This document shows, piece by piece, positions 42,755 to 51,468 of a stretch of 64,000 nt of DNA. The notes below the pieces were generated by a model that worked only from the letters and a program-made list of their open reading frames with translations, searched no databases and was not told the DNA's origin. Origin of the DNA: Pelomonas lactea (GTDB lineage: Bacteria > Pseudomonadota > Gammaproteobacteria > Burkholderiales > Burkholderiaceae_C); contig NZ_JBIGHX010000007.1 in the NCBI RefSeq assembly GCF_043555885.1, forward strand, positions 1-64,000, given 5' to 3'. The translations under genes were made by a program, and so were the position numbers. Position 1 is the stretch's first letter; each line of letters begins with the position of its first letter.

Positions 42755-44107
42755 CTATTTCCGCGCCAGCCAGGCCTCCGGCACGGGCACGATGCAGATA
42801 TTCATTTCGCGCCCGTCGGCAGCCAGCATGGCGGACTGGATCTGGATCCTGCGGCCGTCCGGGCTGAAGGTCGGATGCGGATGGTCACGCGCGGTGTCCT
42901 TGTGGCCGGTGGTCAGCAGCACCATCTCGCGCGAACGGCGGTCGATCAGGTACAGGCTGCGGCTGAAGTCGTCGCCCACGGCGAAGCGGCCGTCCGGCGA
43001 GCCATGCACATGCCACAGGCCGCTGCCCGAGGGCGTCTGGCCGGCGATGATCATCTCGCGCGTGCGCAGGTTCACGACGGCCAGGCCCGTGGGCTTCTCG
43101 CGCGTGCCGGTGTTGCCCCAGCCGTCCTCCTGGCCGGGGTTGGCGCCTTCGACGGCGGTGCCGGCCGCACGCCGGGGGTCGACGACGCCCGGGATGGGCC
43201 GGTGGCCCATGATGGCCAGCGCCACCTCGTCGCGGCCGATGACCGCCTCGTGCGTGACCCATTCGTACGGCGCCTCCGGGTACAGCGGGCGCAGGCCCGT
43301 GCCGTCGCCCTTGACCGTCCACGTGCGTTGCGGCGACTTGCCGCCCGTCTCCCAGCTGAACACCAGCTCGCCCGGGTTCCAGCTGTTGCTCTGGATGTGG
43401 CCGATCTGGAACGGCACCGAGACGACGTGCTGCACCTCACCGGTCTTCACGTTGATCTTGCCGATGGCATGCGGGCCGGCCCCCATGCCGCGCGGGCCGA
43501 ACGCCGGCTCGGGCTTGGCGCCCGCCGGCAGCCGGGCGCCGGCATAGGCCTTGCCCTGGATGCGGAAGTAGAACCACTGGCCATCGGCGTCCAGTGCGTT
43601 GTCGCCATAGGCTTCCAGCTCAGCCGGCAGCGTGGCGAAGATGCGCTGGTAGGCGCTGGCGGCTTTCAGCGTGCCGGCCTGGCTGTCGGCGAACACGCGG
43701 TCCAGGTCCACCTCGACGGCCTGGCGCACCTTGTCGTTGCCGCCGGCCGGGTCCTTGCGCAGGAAGTACAGCCGGTTGCCGCCCGACTGAGCGAGATTGA
43801 GCATGCCCTCATAGCCGCCCTCCGTGACCTGCACCATCTCGCCGCTGGCCTCGTTGACGGCGATGGCCTCGCCCTTCACGCGGTTGGAGCGGAACACCAG
43901 CCACTGGCCGTCGGCCGTCCACTGCGGGTGGCTGGGGTAGATCTTGGCGTCGCCGCGCGGCTGCGTGGTCAGGAAGGTCAGCGGCGTGCCGGTGACGGGG
44001 TCCGTGACGATCTTCTTTTCAGATGGGAAGCGCTGGCCGATCTGGGCCCAGGCGGGCAACGCGGCGAGCAGAACGGCCAGCAGCAGGGAGGTGTTGCGAA
44101 ACGACAT
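42755..44107 (-). CDS. Oligogalacturonide lyase-like propeller protein (PL22-like), exported
   Basis: This 450-residue protein is a seven-bladed propeller with YPSHPQWTADGQWLVF, GHIQSNSWNPGELVFSW, VTHEAVIGRDEVALAIMGH, WHVHGSPDGRFAVGDD and DHPHPTFSPDGRRIQIQ (in parts). The histidines in GHIQSN, HVHGS and DHPHP are consistent with the metal and base sites of PL22 oligogalacturonate lyases. Unlike the cytoplasmic Ogl enzymes of enterobacteria it has a signal peptide (about 1-22, PAWAQ). Cleaving unsaturated digalacturonate in the periplasm is the likely role; a PD40-type peptidase-like or binding propeller is the alternative. Confidence 0.75.
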   Translation of the reverse strand: MSFRNTSLLLAVLLAALPAWAQIGQRFPSEKKIVTDPVTGTPLTFLTTQPRGDAKIYPSHPQWTADGQWLVFRSNRVKGEAIAVNEASGEMVQVTEGGYEGMLNLAQSGGNRLYFLRKDPAGGNDKVRQAVEVDLDRVFADSQAGTLKAASAYQRIFATLPAELEAYGDNALDADGQWFYFRIQGKAYAGARLPAGAKPEPAFGPRGMGAGPHAIGKINVKTGEVQHVVSVPFQIGHIQSNSWNPGELVFSWETGGKSPQRTWTVKGDGTGLRPLYPEAPYEWVTHEAVIGRDEVALAIMGHRPIPGVVDPRRAAGTAVEGANPGQEDGWGNTGTREKPTGLAVVNLRTREMIIAGQTPSGSGLWHVHGSPDGRFAVGDDFSRSLYLIDRRSREMVLLTTGHKDTARDHPHPTFSPDGRRIQIQSAMLAADGREMNICIVPVPEAWLARK

Positions 44108-44240
44108 GGCGGAGCCCCGGTTCAAGGTGGCGGCACTCTAGAAGGGGCAGCGTTGCTGGATGTTGCTGGCCGCCAATCGCTCAAGAACTTGCGTCGTCGC
44201 AGACGGCGCCCGGCCTGCGGCTGCTCCTAGCATCCGCGCC
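44108..44240. promoter_or_regulatory. Divergent promoter region of the PL22 and double-esterase genes
   Basis: The 133-base gap must carry promoters for both genes. The plus-strand frame stays open through part of it, but the ATG at 44241 is preferred because a signal peptide follows at once. No clear operator is seen. Confidence 0.4.
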
Positions 44241-45893
44241 ATGATTGCCAAGCCCACCCGCCGCGGCGTCGCCGCCCTGCTGCTACTCGCCCTGCCTTTC
44301 ATGCAGGCCCACGCGCAGGAGTTCACCGCCACCACCGACCCCGCGCGCGCCCAGGTCACGCTGCCCGAGCCCGCCAACCCGGCGCTGCCGTCGCTGATCC
44401 TCATCGGCGACTCCACCGTGCGCAACGGCCGCGACGACGGCCAGGGCAAGGGCGCCGAGGGCCAGTGGGGCTGGGGCAACCCGATCGCCGCCTACCTGGA
44501 CACGACCAAGATCAACGTCGTCAACCGCGCCGTCGGCGGCCTGTCCAGCCGCACCTACCGCACCAGCGGGCACTGGGACCGCACCAGGCCCTTCATCAAG
44601 CGCGGCGACTGGGTCGTCATGCAGTTCGGCCACAACGACGCCAGCCCGGTGAACGACAACAGCCGCGCCCGCGGCGTGCTGCGCGGCACCGGGCCGGAGA
44701 AGGAAGACATCACCAACCTGCTGACCGGCAAGCCCGAGACCGTCTTCACCTACGGCGCCTACCTGCGCGGCTACATCGCCGAGATCCGCGCCGCGGGCGC
44801 CACGCCGGTCGTCGCGTCGCCGGTCATCCGCAAGCGCTGGGAGCCCGATGGCAAGACCGTGACCCGCGCCGGCGGCAACTTCGCCGCCTGGGCGGCCGAG
44901 GTCGCCAAACAGGAAGGCGTGGCCTTCATCGACCTCAACGAGTGGGGTGCCAAACGCTACGAGGCGCTGGGCAAGGACATCGTGGCCACACTATTCCCGC
45001 CCGACCCCGAGACCGTGCACACCAACTGGCTGGGCGCCGCCGTCAACGCGCAGCTGGTCATCGCCGGCCTGCTGCAGAACAAGGTGTTGCCGGAGGACGT
45101 CTACAAGCAGCGCTTCGCGCCGGACGGCAGCGACGACCGGCCGGTCGTGGATGCCCGCAAGGTCAAGGTCGAAGCGCCGCGCGACCCGCGGCTGCCCAGC
45201 ATCGTGCTGATCGGCGACTCCACCGTGCGCAGCGGCGGCCAGAACGGCGCCTTCGGTTGGGGCGAGCGGCTCGGCGCGTTCTTCGACACCAGCAAGGTGA
45301 ACATCGTCAACAACGCCATCGGAGGGCGCAGCAGCCGCACCTTCTTCACCGAAGGCCGCTGGGCCGCCGTGCTGGAGCAACTGAAGGCCGGTGACTGGCT
45401 GCTGATCCAGTTCGGCCACAACGACGGCGCGCGCATCGGCGACCCCGCCAGCAAGAACCGCGGCTCGGTGCCCGGCATCGGCCCGGAGACCGTGGAAGAC
45501 ACCCGGCCCGATGGCACCAAGGAAATGGTGCAGAGCTTCGGCTGGTACCTGGCCCGCTACATCACCGATGCCAAGGCCAGGGGCGCCAACGTCGTCGTGC
45601 TGTCGCCCATCCCGCACAAGGACCGCTGGAAACCCGATCAACCCCGTGACTTCGAGAACTACGCCGCCTGGGGCGAACAGGTGGCCCGCGCCCACGGCGC
45701 GCAGTTCGTCGACCTGACGATGCTCGTCGCCACGGCCTACCGCGCCGCCGGCGCCGAGACGGTGGACGGCCTGTTCTCCGACGCCCGCACGCACACCAAC
45801 GACGCCGGCGCCCGCTTCAACGCCGCCCAGGTCGTCGAGGGCCTGAAGCGCCTGCCAAAACAAAATTTTTCAGCACTTCTTGCCAAGCCCTGA
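44241..45893 (+). CDS. Two-domain SGNH esterase (tandem CE12-like rhamnogalacturonan acetylesterase)
   Basis: This 550-residue exported protein has a signal peptide (about 1-24, HAQ) and two complete SGNH hydrolase domains (about 45-290 and 315-545). Each has the nucleophile block IGDSTVR (Ser58, Ser327) and FGHND (His131, His393). The catalytic His regions read DPETVHTN (His260) and DARTHTN (His518); neither has the usual Asp three residues before the His. The domains match in many short motifs (NIVN or NVVN, GRSSRTF or GLSSRTY), so one arose by duplication of the other. Deacetylation of pectin is the likely role. Confidence 0.85.
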   Translation: MIAKPTRRGVAALLLLALPFMQAHAQEFTATTDPARAQVTLPEPANPALPSLILIGDSTVRNGRDDGQGKGAEGQWGWGNPIAAYLDTTKINVVNRAVGGLSSRTYRTSGHWDRTRPFIKRGDWVVMQFGHNDASPVNDNSRARGVLRGTGPEKEDITNLLTGKPETVFTYGAYLRGYIAEIRAAGATPVVASPVIRKRWEPDGKTVTRAGGNFAAWAAEVAKQEGVAFIDLNEWGAKRYEALGKDIVATLFPPDPETVHTNWLGAAVNAQLVIAGLLQNKVLPEDVYKQRFAPDGSDDRPVVDARKVKVEAPRDPRLPSIVLIGDSTVRSGGQNGAFGWGERLGAFFDTSKVNIVNNAIGGRSSRTFFTEGRWAAVLEQLKAGDWLLIQFGHNDGARIGDPASKNRGSVPGIGPETVEDTRPDGTKEMVQSFGWYLARYITDAKARGANVVVLSPIPHKDRWKPDQPRDFENYAAWGEQVARAHGAQFVDLTMLVATAYRAAGAETVDGLFSDARTHTNDAGARFNAAQVVEGLKRLPKQNFSALLAKP

Positions 45894-45909
45894 AAAGTGC
45901 GCTTAGAAT
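45880..45909 (+). promoter_or_regulatory. Promoter of tRNA-Met
   Basis: TTGCCA (45880-45885) and TAGAAT (45904-45909) are separated by 18 bases, and the predicted start falls a few bases before the tRNA. The -35 element lies within the last codons of the double-esterase gene. Confidence 0.6.
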
Positions 45910-45919
45910 GGCGGGCTTA

Positions 45920-45996
<77 letters not shown>

Positions 45997-46003
45997 AAAT
46001 CCG

Positions 46004-46041
46004 AACGGCCCGAGCACCAACAGCTCGGGCCGTTTGTCTTT
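46004..46041 (+). terminator. Intrinsic terminator of tRNA-Met
   Basis: AACGGCCCGAG (46004-46014) pairs exactly with CTCGGGCCGTT (46024-46034), and TGTCTTTT follows. It lies eight bases after the tRNA and ends the short transcript. Confidence 0.9.
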
Positions 46042-46074
46042 TCAGCCCGCTTTCGCAGCCACTGGACACATACC

Positions 46075-46452
46075 ATGTACCGCTGTGCCCTCCCCCTGCT
46101 TCTGGCCGCTGCCAGCCTGACGGCCCAAGCCCAGCAGCACCGCGCCTTTCCCGCCCACGCGCTGCGCGGCGAACTCGTCATCACGCAGTTCCCCGACGCG
46201 CTGATGAACGGCCGGCCCGTGCGCCTCGCCCCCGGCAGCCGCATCAAGACCGACACCAACCTGTGGGTGCCGCCCGCCGGCCTTACCGGCCAGAAGGCCA
46301 TCGTGCACTACACGGTCGAGAGCAGCGGCCTGATCATGGACGTCTGGGTGCTGAACCCGGCCGAGATCGCCAACAAGCCCTGGCCCACGACGCCCGCCGA
46401 GTCCGCCACCTGGCAGTTCATCCCGGCCAGCCAGACCTGGATCAAGCCATGA
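46075..46452 (+). CDS. Small exported protein of unknown function
   Basis: This 125-residue protein has a signal peptide (1-19, AQAQ) and one compact domain. It contains LRGELVITQFPDALMNGR, LAPGSRIKT and a C-terminal PAESATWQFIPASQTW. I do not know its function; proteins of this appearance sit upstream of miaB in related bacteria as far as I recall. Its stop overlaps the miaB start by four bases, so expression is tied to miaB. Confidence 0.7.
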   Translation: MYRCALPLLLAAASLTAQAQQHRAFPAHALRGELVITQFPDALMNGRPVRLAPGSRIKTDTNLWVPPAGLTGQKAIVHYTVESSGLIMDVWVLNPAEIANKPWPTTPAESATWQFIPASQTWIKP

Positions 46453-47801
46453 GCGATACCTCCAAAAAGGTCTACATCAAGACCTTCGGCTGCCAGATGA
46501 ACGAGTACGACTCGGACAAGATGGCCGACGTGCTCGAAGCCGCCAAGGGCTACACGCCCACCGACGATCCCGAGCAGGCCGACCTCATCCTCTTCAACAC
46601 CTGCTCGGTGCGCGAGAAGGCGCAGGAGAAGGTCTTCAGCGACCTCGGCCGCGTGAAGCACCTGAAGGCCAAGGGCGTGATGATCGGCGTCGGCGGCTGC
46701 GTGGCTTCTCAAGAGGGCGCCGCCATCATCGAGCGCGCGCCCTACGTGGACGTGGTCTTCGGCCCGCAGACGCTGCACCGGCTGCCGCAGATGCTGGAAG
46801 CCCGCCGCGAGCAGCGCCGCCCGCAGGTGGACATCTCCTTCCCCGAGATCGAGAAGTTCGACCACCTGCCGCCGGCCAAGGTGGAGGGCGCGTCGGCCTT
46901 CGTGTCCATCATGGAGGGCTGCTCCAAGTACTGCAGCTACTGCGTGGTGCCCTACACCCGCGGCGAGGAAGTCTCGCGCCCGTTCGACGACGTGCTGACC
47001 GAGATCGCCGGCCTGGCCGACCAGGGCGTCATGGAGATCAACCTGCTCGGCCAGAACGTCAATGCCTACCGCGGCAAGATGGGCGACACCAGCGAGTTCG
47101 CCGACCTGGCGCTGCTGCTGGAATACGCCGCCGAGATCCCCGGCATCCGCCGCCTGCGCTTCACCACCAGCCACCCCAACGAATTCAGCCCGCGCCTGAT
47201 CGAGGCCTACGGCAAGGTGCCGCAGCTGGTGAACCACCTGCACCTGCCGGTGCAGCACGGCAGCGACCGCATCCTGATGGCGATGAAGCGCGGCTACACG
47301 GCGCTGGAGTTCAAGAGCATCGTGCGCAAGCTGCGCGCCATCCGCCCGGACCTGCGCCTGGCCAGCGACTTCATCGTCGGCTTCCCCGGTGAAACGGAAG
47401 ACGACCACGCCAAGCTGATGAAGCTGGTGCACGACGTCGGCTTCGACGCGTCGTTCAGCTTCATCTTCAGCCCCCGCCCCGGCACGCCGGCAGCTGCCTT
47501 GGAGGACACGACGCCCTACGAGGTCAAGGTGAAGCGCCTGCAGGAACTGCAGGCCGCCATCGAGGCGCATGCGCTGACCATCTCGCAAGGCATGGTCGGC
47601 CGCGTGGAGAAGGTGCTGGTGACGGGCAACGCCCGCAAGGACGCCAACGAGCTGATGGGCCGCACCGAATGCAACCGCATCGTCAACTTCCCTGGCGCCC
47701 AGCGGCTGATGAACCAGCTGGTGGACGTGCGCATCACGACCGCCTTCGCGCACTCGCTGCGCGGCGAGGTCGTGACGACGGAAGACGTGCTCAGCGCTTG
47801 A
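46449..47801 (+). CDS. miaB: tRNA-2-methylthio-N6-dimethylallyladenosine synthase
   Basis: This 450-residue radical SAM enzyme methylthiolates isopentenyl-A37 in tRNAs reading UNN codons. The N-terminal MTTase domain has conserved cysteines in TFGCQMN, FNTCSVRE and GGCVAS. The radical SAM cluster is CSKYCSYC (Cys158, Cys162, Cys165), and a TRAM domain ends the protein (about 380-448). It overlaps the upstream small gene by four bases and, convergently, the downstream membrane-protein gene by 11. Confidence 0.96.
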   Translation: MSDTSKKVYIKTFGCQMNEYDSDKMADVLEAAKGYTPTDDPEQADLILFNTCSVREKAQEKVFSDLGRVKHLKAKGVMIGVGGCVASQEGAAIIERAPYVDVVFGPQTLHRLPQMLEARREQRRPQVDISFPEIEKFDHLPPAKVEGASAFVSIMEGCSKYCSYCVVPYTRGEEVSRPFDDVLTEIAGLADQGVMEINLLGQNVNAYRGKMGDTSEFADLALLLEYAAEIPGIRRLRFTTSHPNEFSPRLIEAYGKVPQLVNHLHLPVQHGSDRILMAMKRGYTALEFKSIVRKLRAIRPDLRLASDFIVGFPGETEDDHAKLMKLVHDVGFDASFSFIFSPRPGTPAAALEDTTPYEVKVKRLQELQAAIEAHALTISQGMVGRVEKVLVTGNARKDANELMGRTECNRIVNFPGAQRLMNQLVDVRITTAFAHSLRGEVVTTEDVLSA

Positions 47802-48066
47802 CGCTGAACAAATACCACTGCGGCAGCGCCACGCCCAGCACCAGCAGGACGTAGCCCGCCATGCGACCGTCCCGGCCCAGCAGCACCAGCGACACGATCA
47901 CGGCCACGGCACCGCCCGCCGAGCCCCAGCCCCACAGCCGCAGCCAGCGCAGCGGCTTGGCCTCGCGCCACCAGGCCAGCTTGATGGCCGCCGCCAGCAG
48001 CGCCGCCAGCCCCCAGGCCGGCGCGAACAGGTTGGCGATATGCCAGAAAGCATCCAAAGGGCTCAT
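47791..48066 (-). CDS. Small inner-membrane protein of unknown function
   Basis: This 91-residue protein has three hydrophobic helices (about 5-28, 43-62 and 68-88), with basic residues in KLAWWREAKPLRW between the first two. No catalytic motif is seen. It is divergent from hemA and runs convergently into the last 11 bases of miaB. Confidence 0.7.
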   Translation of the reverse strand: MSPLDAFWHIANLFAPAWGLAALLAAAIKLAWWREAKPLRWLRLWGWGSAGGAVAVIVSLVLLGRDGRMAGYVLLVLGVALPQWYLFSVKR

Positions 48067-48123
48067 GCGGGGATTGATCCGTGTCAGGGGCGGCGAAGGC
48101 CGCGAATCCTACAATTGGCAACC

Positions 48124-49386
48124 ATGTCGGTCTTCGCCCTCGGCCTGAACCACCACACCGCCCCGCTGGACCTGCGCGGGCGGTTTGCGTTCACGTTGGA
48201 GCAGCTCGCCCCGTCGCTGGCCGGCTTGCGCCAGCGGCTGCCGGGCGCGCCCGAGGCAGCCATCCTGTCCACCTGCAACCGCACCGAGTTGTACGTGGCC
48301 GCGCCGCAGGCGCAGGTGCAGCCGGCCATCGCGTGGCTCGCTCAGACCGGCGGCGTCGATGCCGGCGCGCTGCGCGAACACGCCTATGTGATGCAGGGCA
48401 GCGCCGCTGCGCGCCACGCCTTCCGCGTCGCCAGCGGGCTCGATTCGATGGTGCTCGGCGAGCCGCAGATCCTCGGCCAGATGAAGCAGGCCGTGAAAGA
48501 GGCCGAGGCCGCCGGCGCCCTGGGCACGACGCTGCATCAGCTTTTCCAGCGCAGCTTCTCGGTCGCGAAGGAAGTGCGCTCCTCCACCGAGATCGGCGCC
48601 CACTCCATCAGCATGGCCGCCGCCGCCGTGCGCCTGGCCGGCCAGCTGTTCGAAGACCTGGCCAAGACGCGCGTGCTGTTCGTCGGCGCGGGCGAGATGA
48701 TCGAGCTGACCGCGACTCACTTCGCCGCCCGCTCGCCGCGCCACATGGCCGTGGCCAACCGCACGCTGGAGCGCGGCGAGAAGCTGGCCATCCGCTTCGG
48801 GGCCGAGGCCGTGCGCCTGTCCGACCTGCCCGAGCGCCTGCACGAGTTCGACATCGTCGTCTCCTGCACCGCGTCCAGCCTGCCGCTGATCGGCCTGGGC
48901 GCCGTCGAGCGGGCGCTGAAGAAGCGCAAGCACCGCCCGATGTTCATGGTCGACCTCGCCGTGCCGCGCGACATCGAACCCGAGGTCGCCCAGCTGGACG
49001 ACGTCTACCTCTACACCGTCGACGAGCTCGCCCAGCAGGTGCAGACCGCCGGCGAGAAGCGCCAGGCCGCCGTCGAGCAGGCCGAGGCCATCGTCGAGAC
49101 CGGCGTGCAGAGCTTCATGCACTGGCTGGACCAGCGCCACACCGTGCCACTGATCCAGGCCCTGCACGCGCAGGCCGACGACTGGCGCGCCATCGAAATG
49201 GCCCGCGCCCGCAAGCTGCTGGCCAAGGGCGCGGATGTGGACGAGGTGCTGGACGCCCTCACCAAGGGCCTCACGCAGAAGCTGCTGCACGGCACGCTGG
49301 CCGAGCTGCACGCCAGCGATGGCGAGCAACGCCTGCAGCTGGCACAGACCGTCTCGCGCCTGTTCCTGCGCGGCGGCAAGTCCTAG
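48124..49386 (+). CDS. hemA: Glutamyl-tRNA reductase
   Basis: This 420-residue enzyme performs the first step of C5 tetrapyrrole synthesis, reducing glutamyl-tRNA to glutamate-1-semialdehyde with NADPH. The catalytic cysteine is in STCNRTELY (about 51-59). GLDSMVLGEPQILGQ follows near 105-119, the NADPH site is VLFVGAGEM near 180, and a C-terminal dimerisation helix ends the protein. TACAAT at 48110-48115 could be its -10 element, which would leave almost no leader. prfA and prmC follow, a common order in betaproteobacteria. Confidence 0.96.
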   Translation: MSVFALGLNHHTAPLDLRGRFAFTLEQLAPSLAGLRQRLPGAPEAAILSTCNRTELYVAAPQAQVQPAIAWLAQTGGVDAGALREHAYVMQGSAAARHAFRVASGLDSMVLGEPQILGQMKQAVKEAEAAGALGTTLHQLFQRSFSVAKEVRSSTEIGAHSISMAAAAVRLAGQLFEDLAKTRVLFVGAGEMIELTATHFAARSPRHMAVANRTLERGEKLAIRFGAEAVRLSDLPERLHEFDIVVSCTASSLPLIGLGAVERALKKRKHRPMFMVDLAVPRDIEPEVAQLDDVYLYTVDELAQQVQTAGEKRQAAVEQAEAIVETGVQSFMHWLDQRHTVPLIQALHAQADDWRAIEMARARKLLAKGADVDEVLDALTKGLTQKLLHGTLAELHASDGEQRLQLAQTVSRLFLRGGKS

Positions 49387-49450
49387 CGGCGCTCCCGCCC
49401 GCCGCCCGGCGCCTGCACGGCGCCGCCCCTGACTGCCTACCCGTTGCCCC

Positions 49451-50536
49451 ATGAAAGACTCCCTGCGCCAGCAGTTCGACCGCCTCGCCTTCCGCCTCGC
49501 CGAGCTGGACACCATCCTGGCCGACGGCAGCATCGCCGCCGACCTGAAGCGCTACCGCGCCCTGACCCGCGAGCAGTCCGAGGTGTCGGGCCTCGTCGAG
49601 CGCTACCGCCGCTACCAGGCGCATGAAGCCGACCTGGCCGCCGCGCGCGACATGCTGGCCGACCCCGAGATGGCCGAGATGGCCCGCGAAGAGATCGCGT
49701 CCAATGAAGCGGCGCTGGCCACGCTGGACCAGGAGCTGCAGCTCGCGCTGATCCCCAAGGACCCGGACGACGAGCGCAACGCCTTCCTCGAAATCCGCGC
49801 CGGCACGGGCGGCGACGAGTCGGCGCTGTTCGCCGGCGACCTGGCACGCATGTACCTGCGCTTTGCCGACAGCCAGGGCTGGCGCACGGAGATCCTGTCG
49901 GAGAACGTGTCGGACCTGGGCGGCTACAAGGAACTGGTCGTGCGCGTCGAGGGCGACGGCGTCTACGGGCGCCTCAAGTTCGAGTCCGGCGGCCACCGCG
50001 TGCAGCGCGTGCCGGCCACCGAAACCCAGGGTCGCATCCACACCAGCGCCTGCACCATTGCCGTGATGCCCGAGCCCGATGAGGCCGAGGCCATCACGCT
50101 GAACCCGGCCGACCTGCGCATCGACACCTTCCGCGCCAGCGGCGCCGGCGGCCAGCACATCAACAAGACGGATTCCGCCGTGCGCGTCGTCCACCTGCCC
50201 ACGGGCATCGTGGCCGAGTGCCAGGACGGCCGCAGCCAGCACAGCAACAAGGCCAAGGCGCTGCAGGTGCTGCAGGCGCGCATCCAGGAGAAGGAGCGCA
50301 GCGAGCGCGCCGCCAGGGAGGCCGCCACGCGCAAAGGCCTGATCGGCACCGGCGACCGCAGCGACCGCATCCGCACCTACAACTTCCCGCAAGGCCGCCT
50401 CACCGACCACCGCATCAACCTGACGCTCTACAAGCTGGGCCAGATCATGGACGGCGACCTCAGCGACGTCATCCAGGGTCTGCTCGCCGCGCAGGCCGCC
50501 GAGCAGCTGGCCGAACTGGAGGCTGGCCGCGCATGA
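49451..50536 (+). CDS. prfA: Peptide chain release factor 1
   Basis: This 361-residue factor ends translation at UAA and UAG. The N-terminal coiled region (about 1-100), codon-recognition domain and the GGQ loop (SGAGGQHINKTDSAVR, about 229-244) are intact. Codon recognition uses a PAT-type loop, seen as VPATETQG (about 184-191). Its stop overlaps the start of prmC, which methylates the GGQ glutamine of this protein. Confidence 0.97.
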   Translation: MKDSLRQQFDRLAFRLAELDTILADGSIAADLKRYRALTREQSEVSGLVERYRRYQAHEADLAAARDMLADPEMAEMAREEIASNEAALATLDQELQLALIPKDPDDERNAFLEIRAGTGGDESALFAGDLARMYLRFADSQGWRTEILSENVSDLGGYKELVVRVEGDGVYGRLKFESGGHRVQRVPATETQGRIHTSACTIAVMPEPDEAEAITLNPADLRIDTFRASGAGGQHINKTDSAVRVVHLPTGIVAECQDGRSQHSNKAKALQVLQARIQEKERSERAAREAATRKGLIGTGDRSDRIRTYNFPQGRLTDHRINLTLYKLGQIMDGDLSDVIQGLLAAQAAEQLAELEAGRA

Positions 50537-51342
50537 CGGTCGACGACGCCCTCGCCCTGGCCCGCCAGCTCGGCGTCGAGCGCGGCGACGCGCAGACGCT
50601 GCTGGCCCACCTGACCGGCCAGGGGCGTGCGTGGCTGGTCACGCACGGTGACGCGCCCGTGGCCGGCGCTGAAAGCCTGCTGCGCCGCCTGGCCGGTGGC
50701 GAGCCGCTGGCCCACCTGACCGGCTGGCAGCCCTTCCACGGCCTCACGCTGGCCGTCACGCCCGCCACGCTGATCCCGCGGCCGGACACCGAAACGCTGG
50801 TGGACTGGGCGCTGGAGCTGCTGGCCGCGCTGCCCGACGAGCCCCGCGTCGTCGACCTCGGCACCGGCAGCGGCGCCATCGCGCTGGCCATCAAGGCCGC
50901 CTGCCCGCGCGCGCGGGTCACGGCCGTCGATGTCAGCGCCGACGCGCTGGCCGTCGCCCGCGGCAACGGTGAACGCCTGGCCCTCGCCGTCGACTGGCGC
51001 CATGGCAGCTGGTTCACGCCGCTGGCCGGCGAGCGCTTCGACCTCATCGTCAGCAACCCGCCCTACATCGCCGGCGACGACCCGCACCTGCCGGCGCTGC
51101 GCCATGAGCCGATCACCGCGCTGACGCCCGGCGGTGACGGGCTGGCCGACCTGCGCCAGCTCACCGCCGGCGCGCCCGCTCACCTGCTGGTCGGCGGCTG
51201 GCTGCTGATGGAGCACGGCTGGGACCAGGCCGATGCGGTGGCGCAACAGCTGGCTGCCCAGGGTTTCGGGGACATCACGCTGCGCCGCGACCTCGGCGGC
51301 CGGGCGCGTGCCAGCGGTGGCCGCTGGATCGCCCCGGACTGA
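50533..51342 (+). CDS. prmC: Release factor glutamine methyltransferase
   Basis: This 269-residue enzyme methylates the GGQ glutamine of release factors using S-adenosylmethionine. The helical N-terminal domain (about 1-75) binds the factor. The catalytic domain has VVDLGTGSGAIALA (about 111-124) and the amide-binding NPPY (about 175-178). A four-base ATGA overlap ties it to prfA. Confidence 0.95.
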   Translation: MTVDDALALARQLGVERGDAQTLLAHLTGQGRAWLVTHGDAPVAGAESLLRRLAGGEPLAHLTGWQPFHGLTLAVTPATLIPRPDTETLVDWALELLAALPDEPRVVDLGTGSGAIALAIKAACPRARVTAVDVSADALAVARGNGERLALAVDWRHGSWFTPLAGERFDLIVSNPPYIAGDDPHLPALRHEPITALTPGGDGLADLRQLTAGAPAHLLVGGWLLMEHGWDQADAVAQQLAAQGFGDITLRRDLGGRARASGGRWIAPD

Positions 51343-51468
51343 GCGGGCTCGCCGCTTCACAAGCCCTCATTGCGTGAGGTTTTGCCGTCAGTTCCTCATT
51401 CACCGGTCACCAGGGCGGGCGTAGTATTCAATCCCGGTGCCCCGTCTTGCACCGCGCAGGAGCCCGCC

